Part shown: positions 23,995-32,708 of the stretch, in pieces
How positions within the stretch are numbered: position 1 is the stretch's first letter
Layout of the letters: each line of letters starts with the position of its first letter
Source of the DNA: Candidatus Siliceabacter maunaloa
Lineage (GTDB): Bacteria > Actinomycetota > Thermoleophilia > Solirubrobacterales > Solirubrobacteraceae
Direction: 5' to 3'
DNA length: 38,812 nt
Assembly (NCBI GenBank): GCA_024330185.1
Contig: JANDLV010000038.1
Coordinates: 1-38,812 of the forward strand
The notes under the pieces: generated by a model
Database searches by the model: none
Seen by the model: only the letters and a program-made list of their open reading frames with translations
Told to the model about the DNA's origin: nothing
Made by a program: the position numbers and the translations under genes

Positions 23995-24019
23995 GGGGCC
24001 GGCGTCGGGCGCCGGCCCC
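23995..24019 (+). terminator. Perfect 10-bp GC hairpin after the DNA-binding protein gene
   Basis: GGGGCCGGCG, loop TCGGG, CGCCGGCCCC, beginning ten bases after the stop codon. There is no T-tract, as is common for actinobacterial terminators. Confidence 0.7.
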
Positions 24020-24029
24020 ACGTGCCGGA

Positions 24030-24233
24030 TCAATCGGCCTTCGGCAGCGTCGCACCGACGGTCCGCAACAGTTCGTCGGCGGCTCCGCGAAGCTCTCCGA
24101 CGAACCCGTTCCTCTCGCCGTCATCGCTGTCATCGAGCGAGTTGGCTACCTGCAGGTCCCACTGGCACATCACGCACGCCGGGGCCACGAGCTTCCATCG
24201 GGAGTACGCGTACCCGTCCAGGAGCACTGGAGG
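24030..24233 (-). other. Possible gene remnant in a lower-GC stretch
   Basis: The gap 23985-24308 holds the terminator and this stretch. On the minus strand an open frame reads RPPVLLDGYAYSRWKLVAP and then CVMCQWDLQVANSLDDSDDG before stopping at 24030. Composition is less GC-rich and more protein-like than a chance frame, but there is no convincing start (an ATG at 24170 would leave 46 aa). It may be the tail of a decayed gene. Confidence 0.2.
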
Positions 24234-24303
24234 GCGCGCTTGTCCCCACTTGGCTCGCTTCGGCTCTCCCGGGGCCAGACGACACGGCTGGTGTGCCAAG
24301 CTG

Positions 24304-24321
24304 TGTGCATGCGATTGCACA
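24304..24321. promoter_or_regulatory. Inverted repeat over the second vapB start codon
   Basis: TGTGCA-n6-TGCACA, perfect six-base arms, covering the ATG at 24309. Binding by the antitoxin would block translation start or transcription. Same 6-6-6 layout as the site before the DUF433-like antitoxin. Confidence 0.45.
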
Positions 24322-24548
24322 TAAGTCTCGAGGACGACCTCGTGCGTGAGCTCGACCAGCGGGTCGGCCGCCGACGGCGCAGTGCGTTCATTGCCGGGAC
24401 CGTTCGCCGAGCGCTCGAGGACGGGCGGCGGTGGGATGACATCGAGACGGCGCTGGGCGCGGTCTCCGACGAGGACCACGACTGGGACGACGACCCGGCG
24501 TCGTGGGTCCGCTCGGTGCGGCGGGGCGACGACCGACGGCTCGGGTGA
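24309..24548 (+). CDS. VapB-like ribbon-helix-helix antitoxin
   Basis: 79 aa from ATG 24309. RHH N-terminus MRLHISLEDDLVRELDQRVG and helix RRSAFIAGTVRRALE; acidic, Trp-containing C-terminus (DEDHDWDDDPASWV) for toxin binding. The stop overlaps the toxin start in GTGA. Confidence 0.82.
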   Translation: MRLHISLEDDLVRELDQRVGRRRRSAFIAGTVRRALEDGRRWDDIETALGAVSDEDHDWDDDPASWVRSVRRGDDRRLG

Positions 24549-24940
24549 CCGGGCAGTTGTGGCTGCTGCTCGACACCACGGTTCTCATCGATGCCCTGCG
24601 CGGCCGCGCCGCGGCCGGCCGGCTACGGGACCTGCGCCATGGCGAGGTGCCCTTGATCTGCGCGGTGAACGTCGAGGAGATCGCGCGGGGGGTGCGCGGC
24701 GGAGAGGAGGCCGCCGTCGGTCGGCTTCTCAACGCGTTGCGGATCGCGCCGCTCGGGCGCGCCGAGGGCGAGCTCGCCGGTCGTTGGCGTCGCGAGCACG
24801 CCGCGCGAGGCGTCACGCTTGCTCAGGCCGACTGCCTGATCGCCGCTGCCGCTGTTGGCGTCGGCGCCCGCCTCGCGACCGGCAATCCCAAGGACTTCCC
24901 CATGCCCGAGCTCTCGGTCGAGCACTGGCCCATTGGCTGA
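24545..24940 (+). CDS. PIN-domain VapC-like toxin
   Basis: 131 aa from GTG 24545. PIN residues: Asp in [11 protein letters not shown], Glu in NVEEIARGV, Asp in [11 protein letters not shown], and ATGNPKDFP at the end of the fold. Probable RNase neutralised by the upstream antitoxin. Confidence 0.85.
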   Translation: MTGQLWLLLDTTVLIDALRGRAAAGRLRDLRHGEVPLICAVNVEEIARGVRGGEEAAVGRLLNALRIAPLGRAEGELAGRWRREHAARGVTLAQADCLIAAAAVGVGARLATGNPKDFPMPELSVEHWPIG

Positions 24941-25136
24941 GCGGTCCGCATCACTCGCTCCCATAGCCGTTCCACGATCCAGGACGAGAGGTCACGGCGT
25001 AGCGCCTGCCCGTCGGTCGCGACCCGGGAGGGTCAGCCGGGGTTCGCGTGGGCGTCCCTCCACGCGGCGAGTGGCCGGACGGACTTGGCCCGCTGTCCAA
25101 TCTCTCGCGGGCGCCGCTCCCTTAGCCTGCCCGGCC

Positions 25137-26363
25137 ATGGCGAAGATCAAGGTGACCAACCCCGTCGTCGAGCTCGACGGGGACGAGATGACCCGGATCA
25201 TCTGGCACTTCATCAAGGACCAGCTCATCCTTCCCTACCTCGACGTGGCGCTCGAGTACTACGACCTCGGGGTCGAGGTCCGCGACGCTACCGACGACCA
25301 GGTCACGGTCGACGCGGCCAACGCGATCAAGCAGCACGGGGTCGGGGTGAAGTGCGCGACCATCACTCCGGACGAGGCCCGCGTGGAGGAGTTCGGCCTC
25401 AAGCGGATGTGGCGCTCGCCCAACGGGACGATCCGCAACATCCTGGGCGGGGTCATCTTCCGCGAGCCGATCGTCATCTCCAACGTGCCGCGCCTGGTTC
25501 CGGGGTGGACCCAGCCCATCATCATCGGCCGCCACGCCTACGGGGACCAGTACCGCGCGACCGACACGAGGATCCCCGGCGCCGGAAAGCTGATGCTGAC
25601 CTTCACGCCCAGCAACGGTGACGAGCCCATCGAGCTGGAGGTCTTCGACTTCCCCGAGGGCGGCGGGGTGGCAATGGCCATGTACAACCTCGACGCGTCC
25701 ATCCGCGACTTCGCGCGCGCCTCCCTGCGCTACGGCCTGGACCGCGACCTCCCGGTCTACATGTCGACGAAGAACACGATCCTCAAGACCTACGACGGGC
25801 GCTTCAAGGACCTGTTCCAGGAGGTGTTCGACGACGAGTTCAAGGAGGAGTTCCACGCCGCCGGGCTCACCTACGAGCACCGGCTGATCGACGACATGGT
25901 GGCCGCCGCGCTGAAGTGGGAGGGTGGCTACGTGTGGGCGTGCAAGAACTACGATGGCGACGTGCAGTCCGACACCGTCGCGCAGGGCTTCGGCTCCCTG
26001 GGCCTGATGACCAGCGTGCTCATGACCCCCGACGGCCAGACCGTCGAGGCCGAGGCCGCCCACGGCACGGTCACCCGCCACTTCCGCCGCCACCAGCAGG
26101 GCAGGGAGACCTCCACCAACCCGATCGCGTCGATCTTCGCCTGGACACGCGGTATAGGCCACCGGGGACGGATGGACGGCACGCCCGCGGTGGCGCAGTT
26201 CGCCCAGACGCTGGAGCGCGTGTGCGTGGAGACCGTCGAGAGCGGAAAGATGACCAAGGACCTTGCCCTGTTGGTGGGCGGCGACCAGGGGTGGCTGACC
26301 ACCCAGGACTTCCTGGCCGCGATCGACGAGAAATTCGAAAGGGAGATGAGTTCAGGGAGATGA
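25137..26363 (+). CDS. icd: NADP-dependent isocitrate dehydrogenase (dimeric, eukaryote-like)
   Basis: 408 aa from ATG 25137. [35 protein letters not shown], the substrate-site [14 protein letters not shown], and [25 protein letters not shown] metal-site blocks identify the homodimeric NADP-IDH type. It oxidises isocitrate to 2-oxoglutarate, the carbon skeleton for nitrogen assimilation. Seven bases separate it from mdh. The gap 24941-25136 before it shows no gene and presumably holds its promoter. Confidence 0.94.
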   Translation: MAKIKVTNPVVELDGDEMTRIIWHFIKDQLILPYLDVALEYYDLGVEVRDATDDQVTVDAANAIKQHGVGVKCATITPDEARVEEFGLKRMWRSPNGTIRNILGGVIFREPIVISNVPRLVPGWTQPIIIGRHAYGDQYRATDTRIPGAGKLMLTFTPSNGDEPIELEVFDFPEGGGVAMAMYNLDASIRDFARASLRYGLDRDLPVYMSTKNTILKTYDGRFKDLFQEVFDDEFKEEFHAAGLTYEHRLIDDMVAAALKWEGGYVWACKNYDGDVQSDTVAQGFGSLGLMTSVLMTPDGQTVEAEAAHGTVTRHFRRHQQGRETSTNPIASIFAWTRGIGHRGRMDGTPAVAQFAQTLERVCVETVESGKMTKDLALLVGGDQGWLTTQDFLAAIDEKFEREMSSGR

Positions 26364-26370
26364 ACGTCTG

Positions 26371-27342
26371 ATGGCAACCCGTGTGACGGTCACCGGCGCC
26401 GCCGGCCAGATCGGCTATGCCCTGCTGTTTCGCATCGCCTCCGGGCAGATGCTCGGCCCCGACGAGGAGATCGAGCTGCGCCTGCTGGAGATCCCCGACG
26501 CGGTCAAGGCCGCGCAGGGCACTGCGCTCGAGCTGTTCGACTGCGCCTTCCCGCTGCTGAGGTCCGTCGACGTCCACGATGATCCCAAGCAGGCCCTCGA
26601 CGGCGTCGACATCGCGCTGCTGGTCGGCGCGCGCCCGCGCTCCAAGGGCATGGAGCGCGCCGACCTGCTGGAGGCCAACGGCGCCATCTTCAAGCCCCAG
26701 GGGGAGGCGCTCAACGCCGGCGCAGCCGACGGCGTGCGCGTCCTGGTCGTCGGCAACCCGGCCAACACCAACGCGCTGATCGCCTCCGCGAACGCACCCG
26801 ACATCCCCGGCGAGCGCATCACGGCCATGACGCGCCTGGACGAGAACCGCGCCGTGGCCCAGCTCGCCCAGAAGCTCGGCGTCGGCGTGGCCGACGTGCA
26901 GGACCTCGTGGTGTGGGGCAACCACTCGCCCACGATGTTCCCCGACCTGTTCAACGCCAAGGTCGGCGACGAGCGCGCCGTGGACCAGGTCGACATGGAC
27001 TGGTACGAGTCCGAGTACATCCCCCGCGTGGGCAAGCGCGGGGCGGAGATCATCGACGCCCGCGGGGCCTCCAGTGCGGCCAGCGCGGCCAACGCGGCGG
27101 TCGACCATGTGCGCGACTGGGTCCTGGGCGCCGACGGGCTGCGCTCGATGGCCGTGCCCTCCGACGGCTCCTACGGCGTGGCGCAGGGCATCGTCTCCTC
27201 GTTCCCGGTGCGCTGCTCGGGCGGCTCCTACGAGATCGAGCAGGGGCTGGAGGTCGAGGAGTTCGCGCAGGCGAAGATCGACGCCACGGTCAAGGAGCTC
27301 ACCGACGAGCGCGATGCGGTCAAGGGGCTGGGACTGGTCTAG
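26371..27342 (+). CDS. mdh: Malate dehydrogenase
   Basis: 323 aa. N-terminal [53 protein letters not shown] and catalytic-His [13 protein letters not shown] match the cytosolic-type MDH family in length and order. Cotranscribed with icd, so two TCA-cycle dehydrogenases share a promoter. Confidence 0.95.
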   Translation: MATRVTVTGAAGQIGYALLFRIASGQMLGPDEEIELRLLEIPDAVKAAQGTALELFDCAFPLLRSVDVHDDPKQALDGVDIALLVGARPRSKGMERADLLEANGAIFKPQGEALNAGAADGVRVLVVGNPANTNALIASANAPDIPGERITAMTRLDENRAVAQLAQKLGVGVADVQDLVVWGNHSPTMFPDLFNAKVGDERAVDQVDMDWYESEYIPRVGKRGAEIIDARGASSAASAANAAVDHVRDWVLGADGLRSMAVPSDGSYGVAQGIVSSFPVRCSGGSYEIEQGLEVEEFAQAKIDATVKELTDERDAVKGLGLV

Positions 27343-27389
27343 CCATGGCGGGCCTGGTTGCCGCGCGGGAGGAGCTGCGCGGCTTCTGA

Positions 27390-27421
27390 GCGGCCGGGCG
27401 TCCCGTCGGCCGCCTGACGGG
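27390..27421 (+). promoter_or_regulatory. Two mutually exclusive hairpins between mdh and the YihY gene
   Basis: GCGGCCG (27390) can pair with CGGCCGC (27407), while CCCGTC (27402) can pair with GACGGG (27416). The two share bases 27407-27413 so only one can form. The first could end mdh transcription; the second ends seven bases before a GGAG and 14 before the ATG. Could also be chance in GC-rich DNA. Confidence 0.3.
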
Positions 27422-27434
27422 TAGGAGATGAAGG

Positions 27435-28379
27435 ATGCGTCCATTCCGCCGCGCCGGCGCCGCCGCCGAGGGGGCGCTCAGCGAGTTCTTCGCCAAGGGC
27501 TGTCCCAAGTTCGCGGCGGCCATCTCCTACTACGCCCTGCTGGCGCTGTTCCCCCTCGCGATCATCGTCGTGGCGGTGGCCGGGCTGGTCATCGACAACG
27601 ACTCCGCGCGCGCCCGGGTCATCGAAGCGATCCTCGACCGGGTGCCGCTCAGCGCCGACGCGGGGCGGATCGAGCTGGAGGACCTCCTGGCCACCGTAAC
27701 GTCCAGCTCGGGCGCCACGGGCGCCTTCGGCGTGGCCTTCCTGCTCGTGGCGGCCAGCGGGGTGATGGGCGCTCTGCGCTTCGCGCTCAACACCGTGTGG
27801 GAGGTCGAGGACCCGCGGCCGCCCCTGCGCGGGAAGGTCCTTGACGTGCTGCTCGTGCTCGGCGCCGGGCTCCTGGTCGCCGTCTCGCTGACCCTGACCT
27901 TCGTCGTGCGCCTGGTGTCGGACGCCAGCGAGGAGGAGCTGGGCGCGGTGGGCGGGCCGGTGGCCGATGTGGTGCTGGCCACCGGGCGGCTGCTGCCGGC
28001 CGCCCTGGCGCTGGGGGTGTTCACCGCCATGCTCCGCTTCCTCCCCTCGGCGCCGGTGCGCTGGCGCCATGCGCTGGTGGGCGGCCTGGTCGCCGCGGTG
28101 GGCTACGAGGGCACGAAGACGTTGTTCGCCCTCTACCTGGAGAACGTGGCCAACCTGAGCGCCGTCTACGCCTCGCTGGGCACGGTGGTGGCCTTCCTGG
28201 TCTTCGTCTGGCTGACGGCGAACCTGTTCCTCTTCGGCGCGGAGCTGGCCCGTCTCCTGCCCGAGGTGACCGGCGAGCCCGATCCCGACGCCGAGCCGTT
28301 CCTGCGCCGGGTGGGCGGCGCGATCCGTGGGCTCGCGCTCCATCCGCCGGCGCGGCGACGGGAGGAACTCGATCGTTGA
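27435..28379 (+). CDS. YihY/BrkB family inner-membrane protein
   Basis: 314 aa, start ATG 27435 with GTAGGAG upstream. About six membrane helices; AAAISYYALLALFPLAIIVV near residue 30, GVMGALRFALNTVWEVE, YASLGTVVAFLVFVWLTANL and a final LFGAELARLLPE are YihY signatures. Role in the family is uncertain. Its stop overlaps a TTG of the next frame (TTGA). Confidence 0.88.
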   Translation: MRPFRRAGAAAEGALSEFFAKGCPKFAAAISYYALLALFPLAIIVVAVAGLVIDNDSARARVIEAILDRVPLSADAGRIELEDLLATVTSSSGATGAFGVAFLLVAASGVMGALRFALNTVWEVEDPRPPLRGKVLDVLLVLGAGLLVAVSLTLTFVVRLVSDASEEELGAVGGPVADVVLATGRLLPAALALGVFTAMLRFLPSAPVRWRHALVGGLVAAVGYEGTKTLFALYLENVANLSAVYASLGTVVAFLVFVWLTANLFLFGAELARLLPEVTGEPDPDAEPFLRRVGGAIRGLALHPPARRREELDR

Positions 28380-28429
28380 CGCCGGCGGTCCTCACCCGGC
28401 CCTCCCCGCCCTGCGATGATCAGCAGACG

Positions 28430-29596
28430 ATGATGATGGGCCGCTCGATCAAGCTCGTGAACCTCTTCGGGATCCGGATCGGCGTCAACCCGACCTGGTT
28501 CATCATCCTGTTCCTGGTCATCTTCTCGCTGTCAGGCTACTTCGAGGACATCCTCGGCGGCTCGCAGACCCAGGCCTACGTCGTCGCGGTGGCCAGCGCG
28601 CTGCTGTTCTTCGTCTCGCTCATCGCCCACGAGATGGGACACGCACTGGTCGCCCGGCGCCTGGGCATCGGCATCAGCGGCATCGACCTCTGGCTGCTGG
28701 GCGGCGTGGCCAAGATGACACGCGACACGCGCACCGCGGGCGAGGAGTTCAAGGTCGCCGCCGCGGGCCCCGCGGTGACGCTGGTCATCGTCCTCCTGTG
28801 CGCCCTGGGCGGCCTGCTCGCCGGGCGCGGCGACTCGGTCCTGGAGGCGGCCACCTTCAGAAGCGACGTCAGCGCCTCCCCCGCGCTCGCACTCGTGGCC
28901 TTCCTGGGCCTGATGAACGCGGTGCTGCTCGTGTTCAACCTGGTGCCCGCCTTCCCGCTGGACGGCGGGCGCATCGCCAAGGCGCTGGCCTGGCGATTGA
29001 CAGGCGACCGGATCAAGGCCACCCGTGTGGCGGCGTGCCTGGGCCAGGCCTTCGGCGTGGGGCTCATGGGCCTGGGCGCCTTCCTGCTCGTGACCAGCGA
29101 CAGCGCCCTGGACAGCTTCTGGTGGCTGCTGCTGGGCTTCTTCATCTTCCAGGGCGCCCGGGCCGCGGTGACCTCGACGCAGTTCGCCCAGCGCCTGGAG
29201 GGCGTCACCGTGGCCGACGTGATGGACCGCGAGCCGGTGGCCATGCCCGCCGCCACCCGGGCCATCGACGCGCAGGAGGCGTGGTTCCTGCGCTACGGCT
29301 GGGACTTCTTCCCCGCCGTGGACGAGGCCGGACGCCTCGTCGGGCTCGCGCGCCAGGCGCAGGTGGACCAGGAGGTCGCCGCGGGCCGCCCGGCGACACC
29401 GGTGGGCGAGCTGGTCGACGGCAGCGCCGAGGACTGGGGGATCCTGGCCGACGAGCCGATCGAGTCGCTGCTGGGCCAGGAGCGACTGCGCGACCAGGGC
29501 GCCCTCATGGCCGTCGACGCCGACGGGATCCTGCGCGGCGTGGTGACCGTAGAACAGGTGCGCAGAGCCGTCGCGGCTGCGCTTCCCGCCGGCTAG
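28430..29596 (+). CDS. M50 site-2 protease-type metalloprotease with CBS domains
   Basis: 388 aa if begun at ATG 28430 (three consecutive ATGs; a TTG at 28376 overlapping the previous stop is possible). Membrane protease: zinc motif HEMGH near residue 67, NLVPAFPLDGGR near 170-181 with the third zinc ligand Asp, multiple membrane segments, then a cytoplasmic pair of CBS-like repeats (VTVADVMDREPVAMPA; ALMAVDADGILRGVV). These bind adenine nucleotides and usually modulate cleavage. Target unknown; classical S2P substrates are anti-sigma factors. Confidence 0.9.
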   Translation: MMMGRSIKLVNLFGIRIGVNPTWFIILFLVIFSLSGYFEDILGGSQTQAYVVAVASALLFFVSLIAHEMGHALVARRLGIGISGIDLWLLGGVAKMTRDTRTAGEEFKVAAAGPAVTLVIVLLCALGGLLAGRGDSVLEAATFRSDVSASPALALVAFLGLMNAVLLVFNLVPAFPLDGGRIAKALAWRLTGDRIKATRVAACLGQAFGVGLMGLGAFLLVTSDSALDSFWWLLLGFFIFQGARAAVTSTQFAQRLEGVTVADVMDREPVAMPAATRAIDAQEAWFLRYGWDFFPAVDEAGRLVGLARQAQVDQEVAAGRPATPVGELVDGSAEDWGILADEPIESLLGQERLRDQGALMAVDADGILRGVVTVEQVRRAVAAALPAG

Positions 29597-29756
29597 TGCC
29601 GGTGTTCGGAAGTACGCGCCGTCGCCGGTGGTCGGCGGCGCCGACTGGCGCCGCACGGTGATCCGGGAGTGTGCCTCTGGCACATGACCGATCGTCGGGT
29701 GGCGCCAGGCGGTGATCGGCGGCAACCGGAACGGTGCGTACTGCCGAATGCCGGTA
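29597..29756. repeat. 160-bp imperfect palindrome upstream of sdhA
   Basis: The two arms, 29597-29675 and 29679-29756, are reverse complements over most of their length around a TCT centre. The centre is perfect (TGTGCC-TCT-GGCACA). An outer block (29605-29622 against 29731-29748) matches at 16 of 18 positions; several remaining differences in the outer arms are G/A or T/C, allowing G-U pairs in RNA. It could be a MITE/REP-like element or a structured 5' leader of the sdh mRNA, whose first gene starts 20 bases later. The sdh promoter must lie inside or downstream of it. Confidence 0.65.
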
Positions 29757-29775
29757 CTGGATAGAGTCGAGATCC

Positions 29776-31473
29776 ATGCCCTCACACGACGTCCTCATCA
29801 TCGGCGCCGGCCTCGCGGGCCAGCGGGCTGCGCTGGCCGCCGCCGATGCCGGAGCGTCCGTGGCCATCCTCAGCAAGGTCCACCCCGTGCGCTCCCACTC
29901 GGTGGCCGCGGCGGGCGGCATCAACGCCGCGCTCAAGCCGCAGGACACCTGGGAGTCCCACGCCTACGACACCGTCAAGGGCTCGGACTTCCTGGGCGAC
30001 CAGGACGCCATCGAGATCATGTGCCGCGAGGCGCCCGACGAGCTGTTGCACCTCGAGCACATCGGCGTCACCTTCCACCGCAACGACGCCGGGGAGCTGG
30101 GCACCCGCGCCTTCGGCGGCGCCAGCGCCGCGCGCACCTACTACGTGGCCGACATCACCGGCCAGGCCATCCTGCACGTGCTCTACGAGCAGATCACGAA
30201 GTACCACGAGACGGTGGACTCCTACGAGGAGTGGTTCACCACCTCGCTCGTCCAGGACGACGAGGGCACCTGCGTGGGCTGCGTCGCGCGCGACATCCGC
30301 ACGGGCGAGATGGAGCTTTTCAACGCCAAGTCGGTGATCCTCGCCTCGGGTGGCAACGGGCAGACCTTCAAGCCGACGACCAACGCCCTCATCTGCACCG
30401 GGGACGGCATCGCGCAGGCCTACGCCATCGGCGCGCCGCTGATGGACATGGAGATGGTCCAGTACCACCCCACGACGCTGACCGAGAACGGCTTCCTGAT
30501 CACCGAGGGCGCCCGCGGGGAGGGCGCGCACCTGCTCAACAGCGACGGCGAGCGCTTCATGGAGAAGTACGCGCCCAACAAGATGGAGCTGGCCTCGCGC
30601 GACGTGGTCAGCCGCGCCGAGCAGACCGAGATCAACGAGGGCCGGGGCATCGGCCCCGACGGCGGGGGCCTCTACCTCGACGTCACCGTCGTGCCCCGCA
30701 AGCGCACGCTCGAGGCGCTGCGCGAGATCGTCAACATCGGCAAGGACTTCGCGGGCACCGACATCACGCGCGAGCCGATATCCATCCGCCCCGGCCAGCA
30801 CTACATCATGGGCGGGGTCAAGACCGACGTCCACGGCCAGGTGCCCACGGTGGCCGGCCTCTACGCAGCCGGCGAGGTGGCCTGCGTCTCGGTCCACGGC
30901 GGCAACCGGCTGGGGGCCAACTCCCTGCTGGACACGCTGATCTTCGGCCGCCGCGCCGGCCAGCACGCCGCGCAGCGTTCCAGGGCGATGCCGATGCCCA
31001 CCACCCCGACCAGCCGCCTGCGTCAGGACCTCGAGCACATCGATGCGATCATCGCCCGCGACCGCAGCGGCCGGCGCATCTCCGAGATCAAGGACGAGCT
31101 GGGCACGATGATGAACCGCAACGTCGCCGTCTACCGCGACGCCGACGGCCTGGCCACCGCCCACGAGACGGTGCGCCGCCTCAAGGAGGACGCCACGACC
31201 GCCTACATCGACGACCGTGGCACCGTGTTCAACCAGGACGTGCTGGGCGCCATCGAGCTGGGCTACATGCTCGACACCGCCCAGGCCACCGTCGTGGCCG
31301 CCATCGAGCGCAAGGAGTCGCGTGGAGCGCAGTTCCGCACCGACTTCCCCGAGCGCAACGACGACGAGTGGCTCAAGCACATCGACATCTCCCGCAACGG
31401 CGACGACGAGCCCCACGTGACCCACTCGCCGGTGACCATGACCCAGTGGGAGCCCGAAGAGAGGAAGTACTGA
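29776..31473 (+). CDS. sdhA: Succinate dehydrogenase/fumarate reductase flavoprotein subunit
   Basis: 565 aa from ATG 29776. FAD motif VLIIGAGLAGQRAALAAADA; the HSVAAAGGINAAL segment with the His that normally bonds FAD; HPTTL and GARGEGAHLLN active-site blocks, HYIMGGVKTD, and GNRLGANSLLDTLIFGRRAG. It oxidises succinate to fumarate (or the reverse). Its partners downstream are a long SdhB and a CCG-domain protein, not membrane anchors SdhC/SdhD. Confidence 0.93.
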   Translation: MPSHDVLIIGAGLAGQRAALAAADAGASVAILSKVHPVRSHSVAAAGGINAALKPQDTWESHAYDTVKGSDFLGDQDAIEIMCREAPDELLHLEHIGVTFHRNDAGELGTRAFGGASAARTYYVADITGQAILHVLYEQITKYHETVDSYEEWFTTSLVQDDEGTCVGCVARDIRTGEMELFNAKSVILASGGNGQTFKPTTNALICTGDGIAQAYAIGAPLMDMEMVQYHPTTLTENGFLITEGARGEGAHLLNSDGERFMEKYAPNKMELASRDVVSRAEQTEINEGRGIGPDGGGLYLDVTVVPRKRTLEALREIVNIGKDFAGTDITREPISIRPGQHYIMGGVKTDVHGQVPTVAGLYAAGEVACVSVHGGNRLGANSLLDTLIFGRRAGQHAAQRSRAMPMPTTPTSRLRQDLEHIDAIIARDRSGRRISEIKDELGTMMNRNVAVYRDADGLATAHETVRRLKEDATTAYIDDRGTVFNQDVLGAIELGYMLDTAQATVVAAIERKESRGAQFRTDFPERNDDEWLKHIDISRNGDDEPHVTHSPVTMTQWEPEERKY

Positions 31474-31477
31474 GCAC

Positions 31478-31497
31478 CCCGGGGCTCCGCCCCCGGG
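31478..31497 (+). promoter_or_regulatory. GC hairpin between sdhA and sdhB
   Basis: CCCGGGG, six-base loop, CCCCGGG: a perfect seven-base stem in the 47-bp gap, beginning four bases after the sdhA stop. It could stabilise the upstream message or attenuate; an AAGGA ribosome site for sdhB follows it. Confidence 0.45.
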
Positions 31498-31520
31498 AAC
31501 CCTCGCATGAAGGACCAACC

Positions 31521-32708
31521 ATGGCTGAATTCACCTTGAGACTCCGCCGCTACGACCCCGAATCGGGCGAGGCCGCCTACTGGGACGAGCACACCATCGA
31601 CCTCGAGCCCCACCGCTCCGTCCTCGAGGGCATCCTCCAGGCCAGGGCGCGCTTCGACGGCTCGATCGGCATCCGCTGCTCGTGTCGCGCCGCGATCTGC
31701 GGGTCGTGCGGCGTGCGCATCAACGGCCAGCCCGCCCTGGCCTGCCACACCCACCTCGACCAGGCCATGAAGGGCGCGCGCGACGGGGTCATCGAGATTG
31801 AGCCGATGGGCAACATGCCCGTGCTCAAGGACCTGATCGTGGACATGGACGCCGTCCACTGGAAGAAGGTCCGCCGCGTCACGCCGTGGCTCATCAACAA
31901 GGAGCCCATCCCCGAGCGCGAGTACATCGTGCCTCACGAGGCGATGGTCGACGTCACGCAGTCGATGGCCTGCATCCAGTGCGGCGCCTGCGTGTCGGAC
32001 TGCCTGTCCATGGAGGTCGACCCGCTCTTCATCGGCCCGGCCGCGCTGGCCAAGGCCTACCGCTTCGTCGGCGACCCCCGCGACGCCCAGCACAGCGAGC
32101 GCCTCAACGACCTCGCGCAGGATCCCCACGGCATCTACGACTGCACCCACTGCTTCAAGTGCATCGAGGCCTGCCCGAAGGGCGTGGCCCCGATGAGCCA
32201 GATCATGCGCCTGCGCCGCATCTCCGGCCGCGACCACGGCATCGTGGACGCCAACAACGGCGAGCGCCACGAGATCGCCTTCACCAACCTGGTGCGCGAC
32301 CACGGGCTCCTGTGGGAGGCCGAGCTGCTGCCGCGCTCCTACGGCGGCGACTCGTGGCTTGCCAAGTTCGGCCCGGCCGCCGGCCGGGAGCTGCTCAGCT
32401 CCCTGCCGGTCATCGGCAAGGCGCTGCTGCGCGGCAAGGTCACCCCGATGGGAGCGCTGAAGGCCCACAAGCTCCCGGACGAGGACCTCCAGCAGGTCAA
32501 GCGCATCTACGCGACCGTCGAGGGGCGCGACGAGGCCGAGCGCTACGAGCTCAACCTGTACATCAGCGGCTACGACGAGGACATGGAGGGCGCCGAGGGC
32601 CCTCCGCCCGACGCGGCAGCCGCCGGAGCCCAGGGTGGCGACGGCGGCATGGCCGGCGCCGAATCCGGGCAACCCGGCCAGTCGCCCGAGAGGAGCCCGT
32701 CCCGATGA
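31521..32708 (+). CDS. sdhB: Succinate dehydrogenase iron-sulfur subunit, extended type-E-like SdhB
   Basis: 395 aa, ATG 31521. [2Fe-2S] site CRAAICGSC with a fourth Cys eleven residues later; second site CIQCGACVSDC; third site CTHCFKCIEACPKG. In classical SdhB the third cluster is [3Fe-4S] with one position of C-x2-C-x2-C lacking Cys; here the full C-x2-C-x2-C-x3-C-P is present, predicting a [4Fe-4S] cluster as in archaeal/cyanobacterial type-E enzymes. An extra ~130 residues after the clusters and a Gly/Ala-rich C-tail make it longer than usual (about 240 aa). The stop overlaps the CCG gene (ATGA). Confidence 0.92.
   Translation: MAEFTLRLRRYDPESGEAAYWDEHTIDLEPHRSVLEGILQARARFDGSIGIRCSCRAAICGSCGVRINGQPALACHTHLDQAMKGARDGVIEIEPMGNMPVLKDLIVDMDAVHWKKVRRVTPWLINKEPIPEREYIVPHEAMVDVTQSMACIQCGACVSDCLSMEVDPLFIGPAALAKAYRFVGDPRDAQHSERLNDLAQDPHGIYDCTHCFKCIEACPKGVAPMSQIMRLRRISGRDHGIVDANNGERHEIAFTNLVRDHGLLWEAELLPRSYGGDSWLAKFGPAAGRELLSSLPVIGKALLRGKVTPMGALKAHKLPDEDLQQVKRIYATVEGRDEAERYELNLYISGYDEDMEGAEGPPPDAAAAGAQGGDGGMAGAESGQPGQSPERSPSR

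Noticed and set aside
24030-24479. 149-aa minus-strand frame over the vapB gene
   Set aside because: The upstream two thirds are antisense to vapB; only the last part is kept as a possible remnant.
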